Source: Cryptosporangium phraense
Lineage (GTDB): Bacteria > Actinomycetota > Actinomycetes > Mycobacteriales > Cryptosporangiaceae
NCBI RefSeq assembly: GCF_006912135.1
Contig: NZ_VIRS01000042.1
Location: 1 to 59,642 of the forward strand
Length of the DNA: 59,642 bases
Direction: 5' to 3'
The position numbers were made by a program, and so were the translations under genes. How positions within the stretch are numbered: the stretch's first letter is position 1; each line of letters starts with the position of its first letter. The notes beneath the pieces were generated by a model. The model did no database searches. It was not told the origin of the DNA and saw only the letters and a list, made by a program, of their open reading frames with translations. Below, one piece after another: positions 1 to 7,640 of the stretch.

Positions 1-513
1 CCTTATCGGGGCCTTACCGCCGCCCTAATTCGTTCGGCGTCCTGCGTTACTACGTTATCCGGTCGATCTCGCGGCGCCAAATCGGCCGCTTCGCCCGGAC
101 GCAGTCGTACGACTCGGCTTTCGCCGACCAGTTCGTCTGCTTCCCCGCGGGCCGTCCAGCCGGCCGCTTGCGCGTCCGGTGCTTGTCCGTCTCCCCTGCG
201 GGCCTTGAGAAATCTACGTGACCTCACCGCCGATGTGCAAACCGATTATCCGTGGCGGTGGACACACCGACGACACTTCGCCGTATCCCCCGGTATTCGC
301 GCTGGTCAGCACGGTTCAGCACGGTTCCGCACACGACAACCGCGCTTCGCAGAGCGTCCACAGGCGGAAACAGTTCGTGATCCCGCCGACGGCGGGATCC
401 CCGAGCCTCGGAGGGAACCTCAGGATTTCGGTCACCGTCGCTCGTCCGATCGGCATTCCACTCCGCACGGTCGGGCAGCGCGCGACGCGGCGGCAAATGT
501 CGGACCGGCGGCC
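1..513. other. No gene identified (leading spacer)
   Basis: About 510 bases before the first gene. Frames are open on both strands, but their translations are arginine/serine-rich low-information strings without a plausible start, motif or actinobacterial third-position GC pattern. I see no tRNA, repeat or strong hairpin. It may be an intergenic spacer or the decayed edge of a gene cut by the window border. Confidence 0.4.
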
Positions 514-519
514 TAACCT
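514..519 (+). promoter_or_regulatory. -10 hexamer for leaderless 5' nuclease mRNA
   Basis: TAACCT fits the actinobacterial TAnnnT -10 consensus and ends 6 nt before GTG 526. No Shine-Dalgarno sequence precedes either candidate GTG (520 or 526). The same spacing recurs at other genes in this window, which favours 526 as a leaderless start. Confidence 0.5.
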
Positions 520-525
520 GTGGGC

Positions 526-1518
526 GTGGCTTCCCCTCCTTTGTTGCTCGTCCTCGACGGCAACAGCCTCTTGCACCGCGCGTACCACGCGGCGGCGACG
601 GGGAAGCTGCTCGATTCCGACGATCGGCCGGTCTGGGCACTCAAAGGTCTGGTCGGTTACGTGGCCCGGGCCACCGCGAAGCTCCGGCCCGACGCGGTGG
701 TCGTCGGGTTCGACTGTGGGGAGCACTCCACCCGGCAGGCGGACTACCCGCCGTACAAGGCGCACCGCCCCGAGAAGGCCGGCGACCTGGCCGAGCAGAT
801 CACGGCCGCGCCCGATCTGGTGAAGGCCACCGGTCTCTGCACGGTGGTCCCCCGTGGTTACGAGGCCGACGACGTCCTGGCCAGTGCCGCGTCCGAAGCC
901 AAGCGGGCCGGGTGGCGGTCGGTGCTGGTCACCAGCGATCGAGACGCGTTCGCGCTGATCGACGAACACACCGCGGTGATGCGGGTGCGCAACGGCGGGC
1001 TCGACGAGGCCGTGATGGTCACCCCGGCGATGCTGCAGGAGCTGTACGGCGTGGCGCCGGCGCAGTACCGGGATCTGGCCGCGCTGCGCGGGGATCCGTC
1101 CGACAACCTGCCCGGCGTCCGCGGCTTCGGCACGATTCTGGCTGGGCGGCTGCTCGGGGCGTTCGGCACCGTCGAGGCCGCGTGGGAGGCCGGCTTCGAC
1201 GACGTCCGGGCCGTGGTCGGTGACGTGGCGGCGAAGAGCCTCGACACCGACGAGGCCCGGGTCCGCGTCGAGCTCAACCGGCGGCTGATGCGGATGCGGT
1301 CCGATCTGGAGATTCCGGAGCTGGATTCCGCACGTCTCCCGGTGTCGTACGGCACCATGCGGCAGGCGTTGGCGGCCCGGGGCATCATTCTCGGCCCGTC
1401 CCTCTGGGCGCTGACCGGTCGTACCCCTCCCCCCGAACCCGACCCCGAGCCGCCGAAGTACCCGCGGAGCGTCAAGGCCCGGCGCGAACCATCCCCCGAT
1501 CAGCTCGCGCTCTTCTGA
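526..1518 (+). CDS. Stand-alone 5'-3' exonuclease / flap endonuclease with C-terminal clamp-binding motif
   Basis: This is a 330-residue protein equivalent to the 5'-nuclease domain of DNA polymerase I without a polymerase. Seen: the N-terminal LLLVLDGNSLLHRAYH block with a metal-binding Asp near residue 11; YPPYKAHRPEK in the substrate-gateway region; YEADDVLA and VTSDRDAFAL acidic metal sites; and the helix-3-turn-helix block LRGDPSDNLPGVRGFG. Known role of the family: removes RNA primers and 5' flaps with Mg2+. The last five residues are QLALF, which matches the bacterial beta-clamp binding consensus QL[SD]LF, so recruitment to the replisome is inferred. A proline-rich linker precedes it. 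GTG 520 is an alternative start; 526 is preferred for its leaderless promoter spacing. The 3' end overlaps the convergent merR-type gene by 19 nt. Confidence 0.9.
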   Translation: MASPPLLLVLDGNSLLHRAYHAAATGKLLDSDDRPVWALKGLVGYVARATAKLRPDAVVVGFDCGEHSTRQADYPPYKAHRPEKAGDLAEQITAAPDLVKATGLCTVVPRGYEADDVLASAASEAKRAGWRSVLVTSDRDAFALIDEHTAVMRVRNGGLDEAVMVTPAMLQELYGVAPAQYRDLAALRGDPSDNLPGVRGFGTILAGRLLGAFGTVEAAWEAGFDDVRAVVGDVAAKSLDTDEARVRVELNRRLMRMRSDLEIPELDSARLPVSYGTMRQALAARGIILGPSLWALTGRTPPPEPDPEPPKYPRSVKARREPSPDQLALF

Positions 1519-1880
1519 GCCTCGCAGCCCTTGCCGTCGCGGTACGCGATCGCGGAGGCGATCACGCCGTCCAGCCGGTCGCGGGTGTCGGTCAGCTCGG
1601 CGATCTGGCGGTCGATCCGGTCGCGCTCGGTGGTCAACCGGCCGAGCAGCTGCGGGGTCACGTCCCCGGTGTGGACGCACGGCAGGATCTCGAGCATCGC
1701 CTTGCTGGAGAGCCCGGCCGCGTAGAGACGCTGGATGAACCGGACCCGCTCCACCGCCGAGTCGGGGTAGACCCGCTGCCCGCTGGGCGTCCGCGACGAC
1801 GCCAGGAGCTGCTGCTCCTCGTAGTAGCGCAGCGCCCGGACGCTCACGCCCGCCTGGCCGGCCAGTTCTCCGATGCGCAT
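1500..1880 (-). CDS. MerR-family transcriptional regulator
   Basis: A 126-residue regulator. The N-terminal winged helix MRIGELAGQAGVSVRALRYY is the MerR recognition domain and is followed by the usual GLL/R-region (EQQLLASSRTPSGQRVY) and a dimerisation coiled coil near residues 75-110. Cysteines are present (CVHTG near residue 68 and GKGCEAQ at the end), but no clear metal-site or SoxR cluster pattern is visible, so the inducer is unknown. ATG 1880 is chosen because GGGGAGGG lies just upstream and the family motif starts at that Met; upstream in-frame codons are spurious. It is divergent from the SDR at 1939 and faces a MerR-type operator, so it probably activates that gene. Confidence 0.88.
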   Translation of the reverse strand: MRIGELAGQAGVSVRALRYYEEQQLLASSRTPSGQRVYPDSAVERVRFIQRLYAAGLSSKAMLEILPCVHTGDVTPQLLGRLTTERDRIDRQIAELTDTRDRLDGVIASAIAYRDGKGCEAQKSAS

Positions 1881-1899
1881 GTGGCCCTCCCCACAACCC

Positions 1900-1931
1900 T
1901 TGCCTCTGACGTCAACGTCAGGTTCTAGCGT
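1900..1931 (+). promoter_or_regulatory. MerR-type promoter with 20-bp spacer and palindromic operator
   Basis: -35 TTGCCT (1900-1905) and -10 TAGCGT (1926-1931) are separated by 20 bp instead of the usual 17. The spacer begins with the perfect dyad CTGACGTCAACGTCAG (1906-1921, 7-2-7). Over-long spacers with a central dyad are the hallmark of MerR-activated promoters, where the regulator twists the DNA to realign -35 and -10. The -10 ends 7 nt before ATG 1939, implying a leaderless transcript. Confidence 0.8.
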
Positions 1932-1938
1932 AGCCGAC

Positions 1939-2652
1939 ATGCAGATCTCAGGAGCAATTGCGCTGGTCACCGGCACCAACCGGGGCATCGGACGCCAGTT
2001 CGCGACCCAGCTGGTGGAACGCGGCGCCAAGAAGGTCTACGCGACCGCGCGCACCCCCGAAAGCATCGACATCCCCGGCGTCGAGACGCTGCGGGTCGAC
2101 GTCACCGACCTGGCGTCGATCGAGGCGGCGGCCGCGGTCGCCGGCGACGTCACGCTGCTCGTCAACAACGCCGGGATCAGCACCGGGACCGACCTCGTCG
2201 GCGGTGACCTGGACGCGATCCGGCGGGAGCTCGACACGAACTTCTACGGAACCCTGCACATGGTGCGGGCCTTCGCGCCGACGCTGGCCCACAACGGCGG
2301 TGGGGCGATCCTCAACGTGCTGTCCGCGCTGTCGTGGTTCGCCTACCCCGGGGCCGGGGCGTACGCGGCGGCGAAGGCCGCGAGCTGGAACCTCACGAAC
2401 TCGATCCGGCTGGAACTCGCGCCGCGGGGGACGCTGGTCACCGGGCTCCACCTCGGCGCGGCCGACACCGACATGATGGCCGACTACGACGGTCCGAAGG
2501 TGTCGCCGGCCGAGGTGGTGCGGGCGGCTCTCGACGGGATCGAGGCCGGGAGGTTCGAGGTCGTGGTCGACGAGTGGAGCGAGCACGTGAAGGCGTCGCT
2601 GGCCCGCGACCCCGGCGAGTTCTACGGCGAGGCCGCCCACCCGACGGCCTGA
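1939..2652 (+). CDS. SDR family oxidoreductase
   Basis: A 237-residue classical short-chain dehydrogenase/reductase. Seen: cofactor motif TGTNRGIG near the N-terminus, NNAG (LLVNNAGIS) in the middle, and active site S..YAAAK (LSALSW, then GAYAAAKAA). Length is typical for the family. The basic residue after the glycine loop and the absence of the usual Asp suggest NADPH preference (inference). The substrate is unknown. It is transcribed from the MerR-type promoter at 1900-1931 and starts at ATG 1939 almost at the predicted transcription start. The 3' end runs into a three-copy tandem repeat that includes the stop codon. Confidence 0.9.
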   Translation: MQISGAIALVTGTNRGIGRQFATQLVERGAKKVYATARTPESIDIPGVETLRVDVTDLASIEAAAAVAGDVTLLVNNAGISTGTDLVGGDLDAIRRELDTNFYGTLHMVRAFAPTLAHNGGGAILNVLSALSWFAYPGAGAYAAAKAASWNLTNSIRLELAPRGTLVTGLHLGAADTDMMADYDGPKVSPAEVVRAALDGIEAGRFEVVVDEWSEHVKASLARDPGEFYGEAAHPTA

Positions 2653-2721
2653 CCCCGCCAGGCCGCCCGCCCAGCGGCCGGCCTGACCCCGCGAGGCCGC
2701 CCACCCGACGGTACGACCCCC
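2630..2721. repeat. Three imperfect tandem copies (about 30-34 bp) across the SDR stop codon
   Basis: Units begin AGGCCGCCC at 2630, 2660 and 2694 and share the core CCGACGGCCTGACCCCG with small differences (the middle unit is 4 bp longer). The SDR stop TGA (2650-2652) is in unit 1. The copies beyond it are non-coding on the plus strand, consistent with local duplication after the gene end. Confidence 0.75.
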
Positions 2722-2722
2722 C

Positions 2723-2940
2723 TCAGGCTGCCGCCCCGGTACCCGGGGCGGCGGCCGGGCTCAGCTGACGCGTCCGGAGGTGGTAGGCGAGGAACAGCAG
2801 CGCGATCGTCAGCACCACCTCGATCCCCAGCCCGGTCCCCACCGCCACCGCGTCGCGCACCGGAAACCCGTCGAAATGCCCGACGTGACCAGCCCGTCGA
2901 GCGCCGCCAGCAACACCAGGCCGTACCGCAGAGATCTCAT
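2723..2940 (-). pseudogene. Small two-TM membrane protein, frameshifted
   Basis: From ATG 2940 the frame reads MRSLRYGLVLLAALDGLVTSG, a typical first membrane segment. The protein-like reading then continues one frame over as HFDGFPVRDAVAVGTG followed by the segment GIEVVLTIALLFLAYHL and a charged tail. Joined by a single -1 shift near 2877 they make a coherent ~72-residue two-TM protein, so either the gene is broken or one base is missing from the assembly. It lies 20 bp downstream of the Rieske oxygenase gene on the same strand. Function unknown. Confidence 0.45.
2730..2752 (-). terminator. GC-rich hairpin, terminator-like
   Basis: GCCGCCCCGG and CCGGGGCGGC form a perfect 10-bp stem with a TAC loop. 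It sits at the 3' end of the minus-strand cluster that begins with the flavoenzyme at 5282. There is no T-run, which is common for actinobacterial terminators. It also overlaps the end of the degraded small membrane protein frame. Confidence 0.45.
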
Positions 2941-2960
2941 GCCTCAAGGACTGCGCAGCC

Positions 2961-4088
2961 CTACGATTCGTGACTCATCGCCGCGCGGTACCAGCGGTAG
3001 TAGTTGTCGTTGATCGTCTCGGTCTCCAGCGGAACCAGCACCCCGCCGCGGCGGTACGCGCGCGAGCTCATGTTCGGCTGACAACCCTCGACCGCGGCGA
3101 AGTCCTGCTGGTTGACGCGGTGGAAGATCTCCACGGTGTCCGACGGATCGAACCCGGGCGCCGAGGCCACCGACCGATCGAACAGCCAGTCGCACTCCAC
3201 CACGGTCAGCTCCGGCGACACCGGCTCGAACCGGTGCACGATCACGTGGTCGGGCAGCAGCGACAGGAAGCAGTTCGGCCGCAGCACCATCCCGAAGTAC
3301 CGGCGCTCGTCGGCCGCCGACAACCCCGGCAGCAGCGGGTAGCGGGCCTCGCCGGTGATCGAGAACGAGTCCAGCCCCTCGGCGAACCCGTAACCGTTCG
3401 ACTCGTACCCGGCCGAGAGCGACGACGTACGCGCGAAGGCCGGGATCGCGTCGACCAGCTCGGGGTGGATCGTCCCGCAGTGGTAGCACTCCTGGAAGTT
3501 CTCCTGGATCAGCTTCCAGTTGGCGGCCACCGTGTAGGTCTTCCGGGCCCCGACGACGAGGTTCTCCAGCCCCCATCGGTCGATGCGTGAGGGCGACCCG
3601 CCGAATCGGTACGACAGCTGCGGCGTCAACTGCTCGAAAATCGGCGGCGGAGAATCGTCCAGATTGACCCAGACCAGGCCCGCCCATTCCACCACGTGCA
3701 CCGGGAGCAGGCCGGATCTCTCGCGGTCCTCCGGCGGCATCGCCGCGAAGTTGGGCGCGGCGATCAGCCGTCCGTCGTGGGCGTAGGTCCAGGCGTGATA
3801 CGGGCAGCGGATCGCGTTGCCGAGCGGTTGCTCGTCGGAGGTGCAGAGCTGAGCGCCGCGGTGACGGCAGACGTTGAGGTAGCAGCGCAGCGTTCCGCTG
3901 CGGTCGCGCAGCAGGACGACGGTCTCCGGACCGACCCGGCGGCGGAGCACCTTCCCGCGGGGGGTGAGTTCGTCGCCGCGGGCGACGTAGATCCATTCCC
4001 GGCCGAAGATGCGCTCGGCCTCGAGCGCGAAGACCGCCGGATCGGTGTAGGCGTGGCCGGGGAGGGTCGGGGTGAGGGTCGTCGTCAT
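2961..4088 (-). CDS. Rieske non-heme iron oxygenase alpha subunit (betaine/carnitine monooxygenase-like)
   Basis: A 375-residue aromatic-ring-hydroxylating-dioxygenase-type oxygenase. The Rieske [2Fe-2S] ligands are CRH at 74-76 and CPYH at 95-98. The mononuclear iron site is ENFQECYHCGTIHP, with His203 and His208. The ECYHC signature and the length resemble the glycine-betaine (GbcA), choline and carnitine monooxygenase branch rather than aromatic dioxygenases. Such enzymes hydroxylate an N-methyl group so that formaldehyde is released, using electrons from a separate reductase not seen here. The neighbouring gene 15 bp upstream in the same operon encodes a sarcosine-oxidase-like flavoenzyme, so stepwise N-demethylation of betaine-type compounds is the best inference. 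The substrate is not proven. Confidence 0.85.
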   Translation of the reverse strand: MTTTLTPTLPGHAYTDPAVFALEAERIFGREWIYVARGDELTPRGKVLRRRVGPETVVLLRDRSGTLRCYLNVCRHRGAQLCTSDEQPLGNAIRCPYHAWTYAHDGRLIAAPNFAAMPPEDRERSGLLPVHVVEWAGLVWVNLDDSPPPIFEQLTPQLSYRFGGSPSRIDRWGLENLVVGARKTYTVAANWKLIQENFQECYHCGTIHPELVDAIPAFARTSSLSAGYESNGYGFAEGLDSFSITGEARYPLLPGLSAADERRYFGMVLRPNCFLSLLPDHVIVHRFEPVSPELTVVECDWLFDRSVASAPGFDPSDTVEIFHRVNQQDFAAVEGCQPNMSSRAYRRGGVLVPLETETINDNYYRWYRAAMSHES

Positions 4089-4103
4089 CGTGCACCTCTG
4101 GAG

Positions 4104-5282
4104 CTAGTGCCCGGCAAACAGGTAGTCGACGGGATAGTCGGGATCGGTCAGCGCGGCCCGGGTGGCCGAGAACGCGTCGATCGGGTACTTCGTGCCGCCG
4201 TCGGCGGCCAGGTCGGCCAGCAGGCGACCGGCGAAGCTGGCGAACTTCGCCGCGTGCCCGGCGCCGACGAACAGCGCGACCCGGGGGTGTCCGGGCAGCA
4301 GGTCGAGGATGAAGTTGCGGTCCGGCGGCAGGTCGTAGACGCACGCCTTCGTGTAGAGCTCGGGCCCGACCGCCCGGGGCAGGTGCTCGGTCAGCCAGCC
4401 GGTCAGGCGGGCGCGCTGGGCCGGGTCGGGGTCCCAGGTGCGGGTCTCCTGGGTGACGACCTTGCCGCTGATGTCGATGCCGGCCTTCACGCCCTGGGCG
4501 CCGTAGACCGGGAGGCCGTAGTAGCAGTCGTTCTCGCCGTGCCAGATCCAGATCGGGAAGCGGTCGCGGGCGAACTCGTCGAGGTGCGGTGACGCGAAGT
4601 ACGTGAGCTGCTCCTGGCTGAGCAGGATCGGGAAGCTCACGCCGAGGGTCTCGGTCAGCGGCACGGTCCAGGAGCCGGCGGCGAGCGCGACCGAGTCCGC
4701 GGTGAAGACGTCCTCGTCGGTGTGGACCTCGACGTGGTTCCCGATGCTGACCAGGCGCCGGACCGGGGTGTTCGGCAGGAAGGTCGCGCCCGCTTCGCGG
4801 GCCAGAGCCCGATGGGTCGCGTTCGCCTTCCCGATCGCGAGCACGCCCGCGTCTTTCTGGTAGAGGCCGACGACGTCGTCGGCGAGCGTCCACTGCGGCC
4901 AGTTGCTCGTGATCTCGGCCGCGTCCATCTTTTTGGACGGGATTCCGACGGCGTCGAGCGCATCCGCGTAGGCGGCGATCTGTCCTTCGCCGAACGCGCC
5001 GGGGCTCAGGTCGAGGCCGCCGGTCTTGAAGACGAGCTGCTCGCCGCTGCGGCGCTCGACGTCGAACCAGGTGGCGTAGTTGGCCTCGACGAGCTGGGTG
5101 TACTCGACGGTGTTGTAGGCGTAGCGGATGATCCGCGAGTGGTCCTGGGAGGAGCCGAACTCGTGGCCGAGCGCGAATTGCTCGAGCACCAGGACGTCGC
5201 CGCCGCTGCGGTCGGCCAGCCACCAGGCCGTGGCCGAGCCGATGCCACCGGAGCCCACGACGATGTGCCGGTAATGAACCAT
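4104..5282 (-). CDS. Monomeric sarcosine oxidase / N-methyl amino acid oxidase-like FAD enzyme
   Basis: A 392-residue DAO-family flavoprotein. The N-terminal dinucleotide motif is VVGSGGIGSATAWWLA (Gly10-Gly15), followed by the MSOX-type EFGSSQDHSRIIRYAY segment. Cys314 in KACVYDLPPDRNF aligns with the cysteine that covalently binds FAD in monomeric sarcosine oxidase, and the C-terminal VGAGHAAKFASFAG matches the family's second flavin-binding region. Expected reaction: oxidative demethylation of a secondary N-methyl amine with O2, giving formaldehyde and H2O2. It is first in an operon with the Rieske oxygenase 15 bp downstream. A perfect 18-bp palindrome lies 25 bp upstream. Sarcosine, dimethylglycine or another methylated amine could be the substrate. 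Confidence 0.85.
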   Translation of the reverse strand: MVHYRHIVVGSGGIGSATAWWLADRSGGDVLVLEQFALGHEFGSSQDHSRIIRYAYNTVEYTQLVEANYATWFDVERRSGEQLVFKTGGLDLSPGAFGEGQIAAYADALDAVGIPSKKMDAAEITSNWPQWTLADDVVGLYQKDAGVLAIGKANATHRALAREAGATFLPNTPVRRLVSIGNHVEVHTDEDVFTADSVALAAGSWTVPLTETLGVSFPILLSQEQLTYFASPHLDEFARDRFPIWIWHGENDCYYGLPVYGAQGVKAGIDISGKVVTQETRTWDPDPAQRARLTGWLTEHLPRAVGPELYTKACVYDLPPDRNFILDLLPGHPRVALFVGAGHAAKFASFAGRLLADLAADGGTKYPIDAFSATRAALTDPDYPVDYLFAGH

Positions 5283-5306
5283 GCTCTGAGTGTGTATAGA
5301 ACTATT

Positions 5307-5333
5307 CCTCGATAGATATCGAGGGTGTTAACA
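5307..5333. promoter_or_regulatory. Perfect 18-bp palindrome plus TGTTAACA in the divergent promoter region
   Basis: CCTCGATAGATATCGAGG (5307-5324, 8-2-8) lies 25 bp before the start of the oxidase gene, next to the palindrome TGTTAACA (5326-5333). A related TGTTAACT occurs at 5463-5470 near the divergent SDR, inside the dyad CAGTT-N4-AACTG. A TATACA -10-like hexamer for the oxidase lies between the palindrome and its start. These look like operators for an unlinked regulator, since no regulator gene is adjacent. Confidence 0.6.
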
Positions 5334-5517
5334 ATTCAGTCTCGGGGAGGGCCGTCCCAGGCGGCGCGCTCGCGCCACTGCTCGGCCTCGGTCGCCGCGA
5401 GCAGCAGCGGGCATTGTGCTCCGGGGGCGGGGGGTTCGACAGGGTGATCAGCGGCTCAGTTTGTTAACTGCACTCGGTGTCATAATTGGCGTGAGCAGCT
5501 AAAGGAGATGAAGCGAC

Positions 5518-6345
5518 ATGGCTGGACGCTTCGAAGGCAAAGTTCTGTTCGTGACCGGTGCCGCCCGCGGGCAGGGCCGCAACCACGCGATCCGGTTCGC
5601 CCAGGAGGGCGCGGACGTGATCGCGGTCGACATCGCGCACGACATCGAGACCGTGGGCTACCCCGGCGCGACCAAGGCCGACCTCGACGAGACCGTCCGC
5701 GCGGTCGAGGCCCAGGACCGCCGGATCGTCGCCTCGACCGTCGACATCCGCGACCGCGCCGCGCTGATCGCCGCGGTCGACGAGGGCGTCGCCCAGCTCG
5801 GCCGGGTCGACGTGGTCAGCTCCAACGCCGGCATCGCGACGTTCGCGCCGGCCGCCGAGATGACCGAAGAGATGTGGCGCACGATGATCGACATCAACCT
5901 GACCGGTCAGTTCTTCACCGCTCAGGCCGCGATCCCGCACCTGGTCCGACAGGGCGACGGCGGCTCGATCGCGTTCACCAGCTCCACCGCCGGCCTCAAG
6001 GGCATGAGCAACCTGGCCCACTACTCGGCCGCGAAGCACGGCCTCATCGGCCTGGCTCGAAGCCTCGCCAACGAGCTGGCCCCGCACAAGATCCGGGTCA
6101 ACACGATCCACCCGACGAACGTCGACACGATGATGATCCAGAACTCGGCGACGAAGGCGCTCTTCGGTGGCCCGGACATCTCACGCGAGGAATTCGGCGA
6201 GGCCGCCGTCGGCATGAACATGCTGCCGGTGCCGTGGGTCGACGTCGACGACATCAGCGAGGCGCTGATGTACCTGGCGTCGGACGCGGGTCGATTCCTG
6301 ACCGGTGTGGCGCTCCCGGTGGACGCGGGGATGTCCCAGAAGTAA
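5518..6345 (+). CDS. Mycofactocin-coupled SDR family oxidoreductase
   Basis: A 275-residue SDR. The start [27 protein letters not shown] and the insert-bearing acidic segment [17 protein letters not shown] are characteristic of the mycofactocin-dependent subgroup, whose NAD is thought to be non-exchangeable and re-oxidised by mycofactocin. Catalytic residues are seen in [10 protein letters not shown]...HYSAAKHG (Ser, Tyr, Lys), with SNAG in the middle and a C-terminal PVDAG. ATG 5518 is preceded by AAAGGAGA at a good distance. It is divergent from the N-demethylation operon. The alcohol substrate is unknown, and no mycofactocin biosynthesis genes are in the window. Confidence 0.88.
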   Translation: MAGRFEGKVLFVTGAARGQGRNHAIRFAQEGADVIAVDIAHDIETVGYPGATKADLDETVRAVEAQDRRIVASTVDIRDRAALIAAVDEGVAQLGRVDVVSSNAGIATFAPAAEMTEEMWRTMIDINLTGQFFTAQAAIPHLVRQGDGGSIAFTSSTAGLKGMSNLAHYSAAKHGLIGLARSLANELAPHKIRVNTIHPTNVDTMMIQNSATKALFGGPDISREEFGEAAVGMNMLPVPWVDVDDISEALMYLASDAGRFLTGVALPVDAGMSQK

Positions 6346-6355
6346 GCATGACCGC

Positions 6356-6817
6356 ATGACCGACGCCCGCCCGCCGTTTCCTCCGTTCGACCTCGCGTCC
6401 GCCACCCAGAAGGTCCAGGCGGCCGAGGACGCCTGGAACAGCCGGGACCCGCACCGGGTCTCGCTGGCCTACACCGAGGATTCGGTGTGGCGGAACCGTT
6501 CGCAGTTCCTGCACGGCCGCGCCGAGATCGTCGAGTTCCTCACCGCGAAGTGGGAGAGGGAACTCGACTACGTGCTGCGCAAGAGCCTGTGGGCGTTCAC
6601 CGACGACCACATCGCGGTGCGTTTCCAGTACGAGTGGCACGACGCCGAGAGCAACTGGTTCCGCAGCTACGGCAACGAGCTGTGGGAGTTCGACGAGAAC
6701 GGCCTGATGCGGCGGCGCGAGGCGAGCATCAACGACGTGCCGATCAGCGAGTCCGACCGTCGGTATTTCGCGGCCCGGACTCCGGAGGAGCACGGTCGGG
6801 AAATCCCGCTGCAGTAG
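6356..6817 (+). CDS. DUF1348 / NTF2-like (SnoaL-fold) family protein
   Basis: A 153-residue single-domain protein of the nuclear transport factor 2-like superfamily, specifically the DUF1348 type. Seen: [27 protein letters not shown], then the block [13 protein letters not shown] and [25 protein letters not shown]. Members fold as a cone-shaped alpha+beta barrel; enzymatic activity is not established. ATG 6356 starts 11 bp after the SDR stop, so the two genes may be co-transcribed, although no good ribosome site is visible. Confidence 0.8.
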   Translation: MTDARPPFPPFDLASATQKVQAAEDAWNSRDPHRVSLAYTEDSVWRNRSQFLHGRAEIVEFLTAKWERELDYVLRKSLWAFTDDHIAVRFQYEWHDAESNWFRSYGNELWEFDENGLMRRREASINDVPISESDRRYFAARTPEEHGREIPLQ

Positions 6818-6854
6818 CCGATTCCTTCCGCGTCGCCGGCGCGGTCTAAGCGGC

Positions 6855-7640
6855 ATGGATACGAATCGGGAGTTGTGGCAGGAGCGGGCCGCGGGCGACG
6901 CGAGCCGGCAATGGGAGTCGCTGACGACCGAGCCGGCCGGGCTCGAGACCGCGCTGACGATGCGCCCGCCGGACGCGCCGGACGACCTGACGCTGATGGC
7001 GATCCACGGCGGCGGATTCGTCAGCGGGTCGATCGAGACGCACCGGCGGATGTTCGGCCACCTCGCGCTCGCGGCCGGGCTGACCACCGTCGTGGTCGAG
7101 TACGGGCTGGTCCCCGAGCACGTCTTCCCCTCGCAGCTGGATCAGGTGACCGAGGCGTTCCGCCGACTGCCGGGGCGGGTGGCGATCGTCGGCGACTCGT
7201 GCGGGGCCACGCTGGCGCTCGGGGTCGCGCTGCGGGAGCGGGACGCGGGACCGGCCGCGTTGATGCTGATGTCCCCCTGGGTCGACTTCACGTTCTCCGG
7301 CCCGGGCTACGACGCCGGCACCGACCCGTTCTTCAGCCGGGAGGTCGTCCGCGGGCTGGCCGCCGCGTACCTGGCCGGCGCCGACTACCCGGCCGAGGTG
7401 GATCCGGGGCGCGCCGACCTGCGTCGGCTCCCGCCGACGTACGTGCAGGTCGGTGCGGACGAAGCCCTGGTGGACGACGCCCGGCTGCTGACCGGGCGGC
7501 TGCGCGAAGCCGGGGTGGACGTCATGCTGGACGAGTTCGCGGGGCAGCTGCACACGTTCCAGATGGGCGCGGGCAACTCGGCGGTCGCCGACGACGCGAT
7601 CGGGAAGGCGGGCGCGTGGCTGCGTTCGACGCTGCGGTAG
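6855..7640 (+). CDS. Alpha/beta hydrolase (HSL-type esterase)
   Basis: A 261-residue hydrolase of the hormone-sensitive-lipase group. Seen: oxyanion motif HGGG (IHGGGFVSGS), nucleophile elbow GDSCG, acid in GADEALVDDA, and catalytic His in QLHTFQ. Length is slightly short for the family because the N-terminal cap is reduced. The substrate is probably a short acyl or carbamate ester (family inference). The following sigma-factor gene begins at GTG 7616 inside its 3' end, a 25-nt overlap that suggests translational coupling. Confidence 0.87.
   Translation: MDTNRELWQERAAGDASRQWESLTTEPAGLETALTMRPPDAPDDLTLMAIHGGGFVSGSIETHRRMFGHLALAAGLTTVVVEYGLVPEHVFPSQLDQVTEAFRRLPGRVAIVGDSCGATLALGVALRERDAGPAALMLMSPWVDFTFSGPGYDAGTDPFFSREVVRGLAAAYLAGADYPAEVDPGRADLRRLPPTYVQVGADEALVDDARLLTGRLREAGVDVMLDEFAGQLHTFQMGAGNSAVADDAIGKAGAWLRSTLR

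Noticed and set aside
316-1896. Long minus-strand open frame opposite the 5' nuclease
   Set aside because: Arg/Gly/Pro-rich antisense reading without motif; the plus-strand gene is clearly the real one. High-GC DNA creates many such frames.
2944-5223. 759-codon minus-strand frame across the Rieske and oxidase genes
   Set aside because: Out-of-frame shadow of two recognised enzymes on the same strand.
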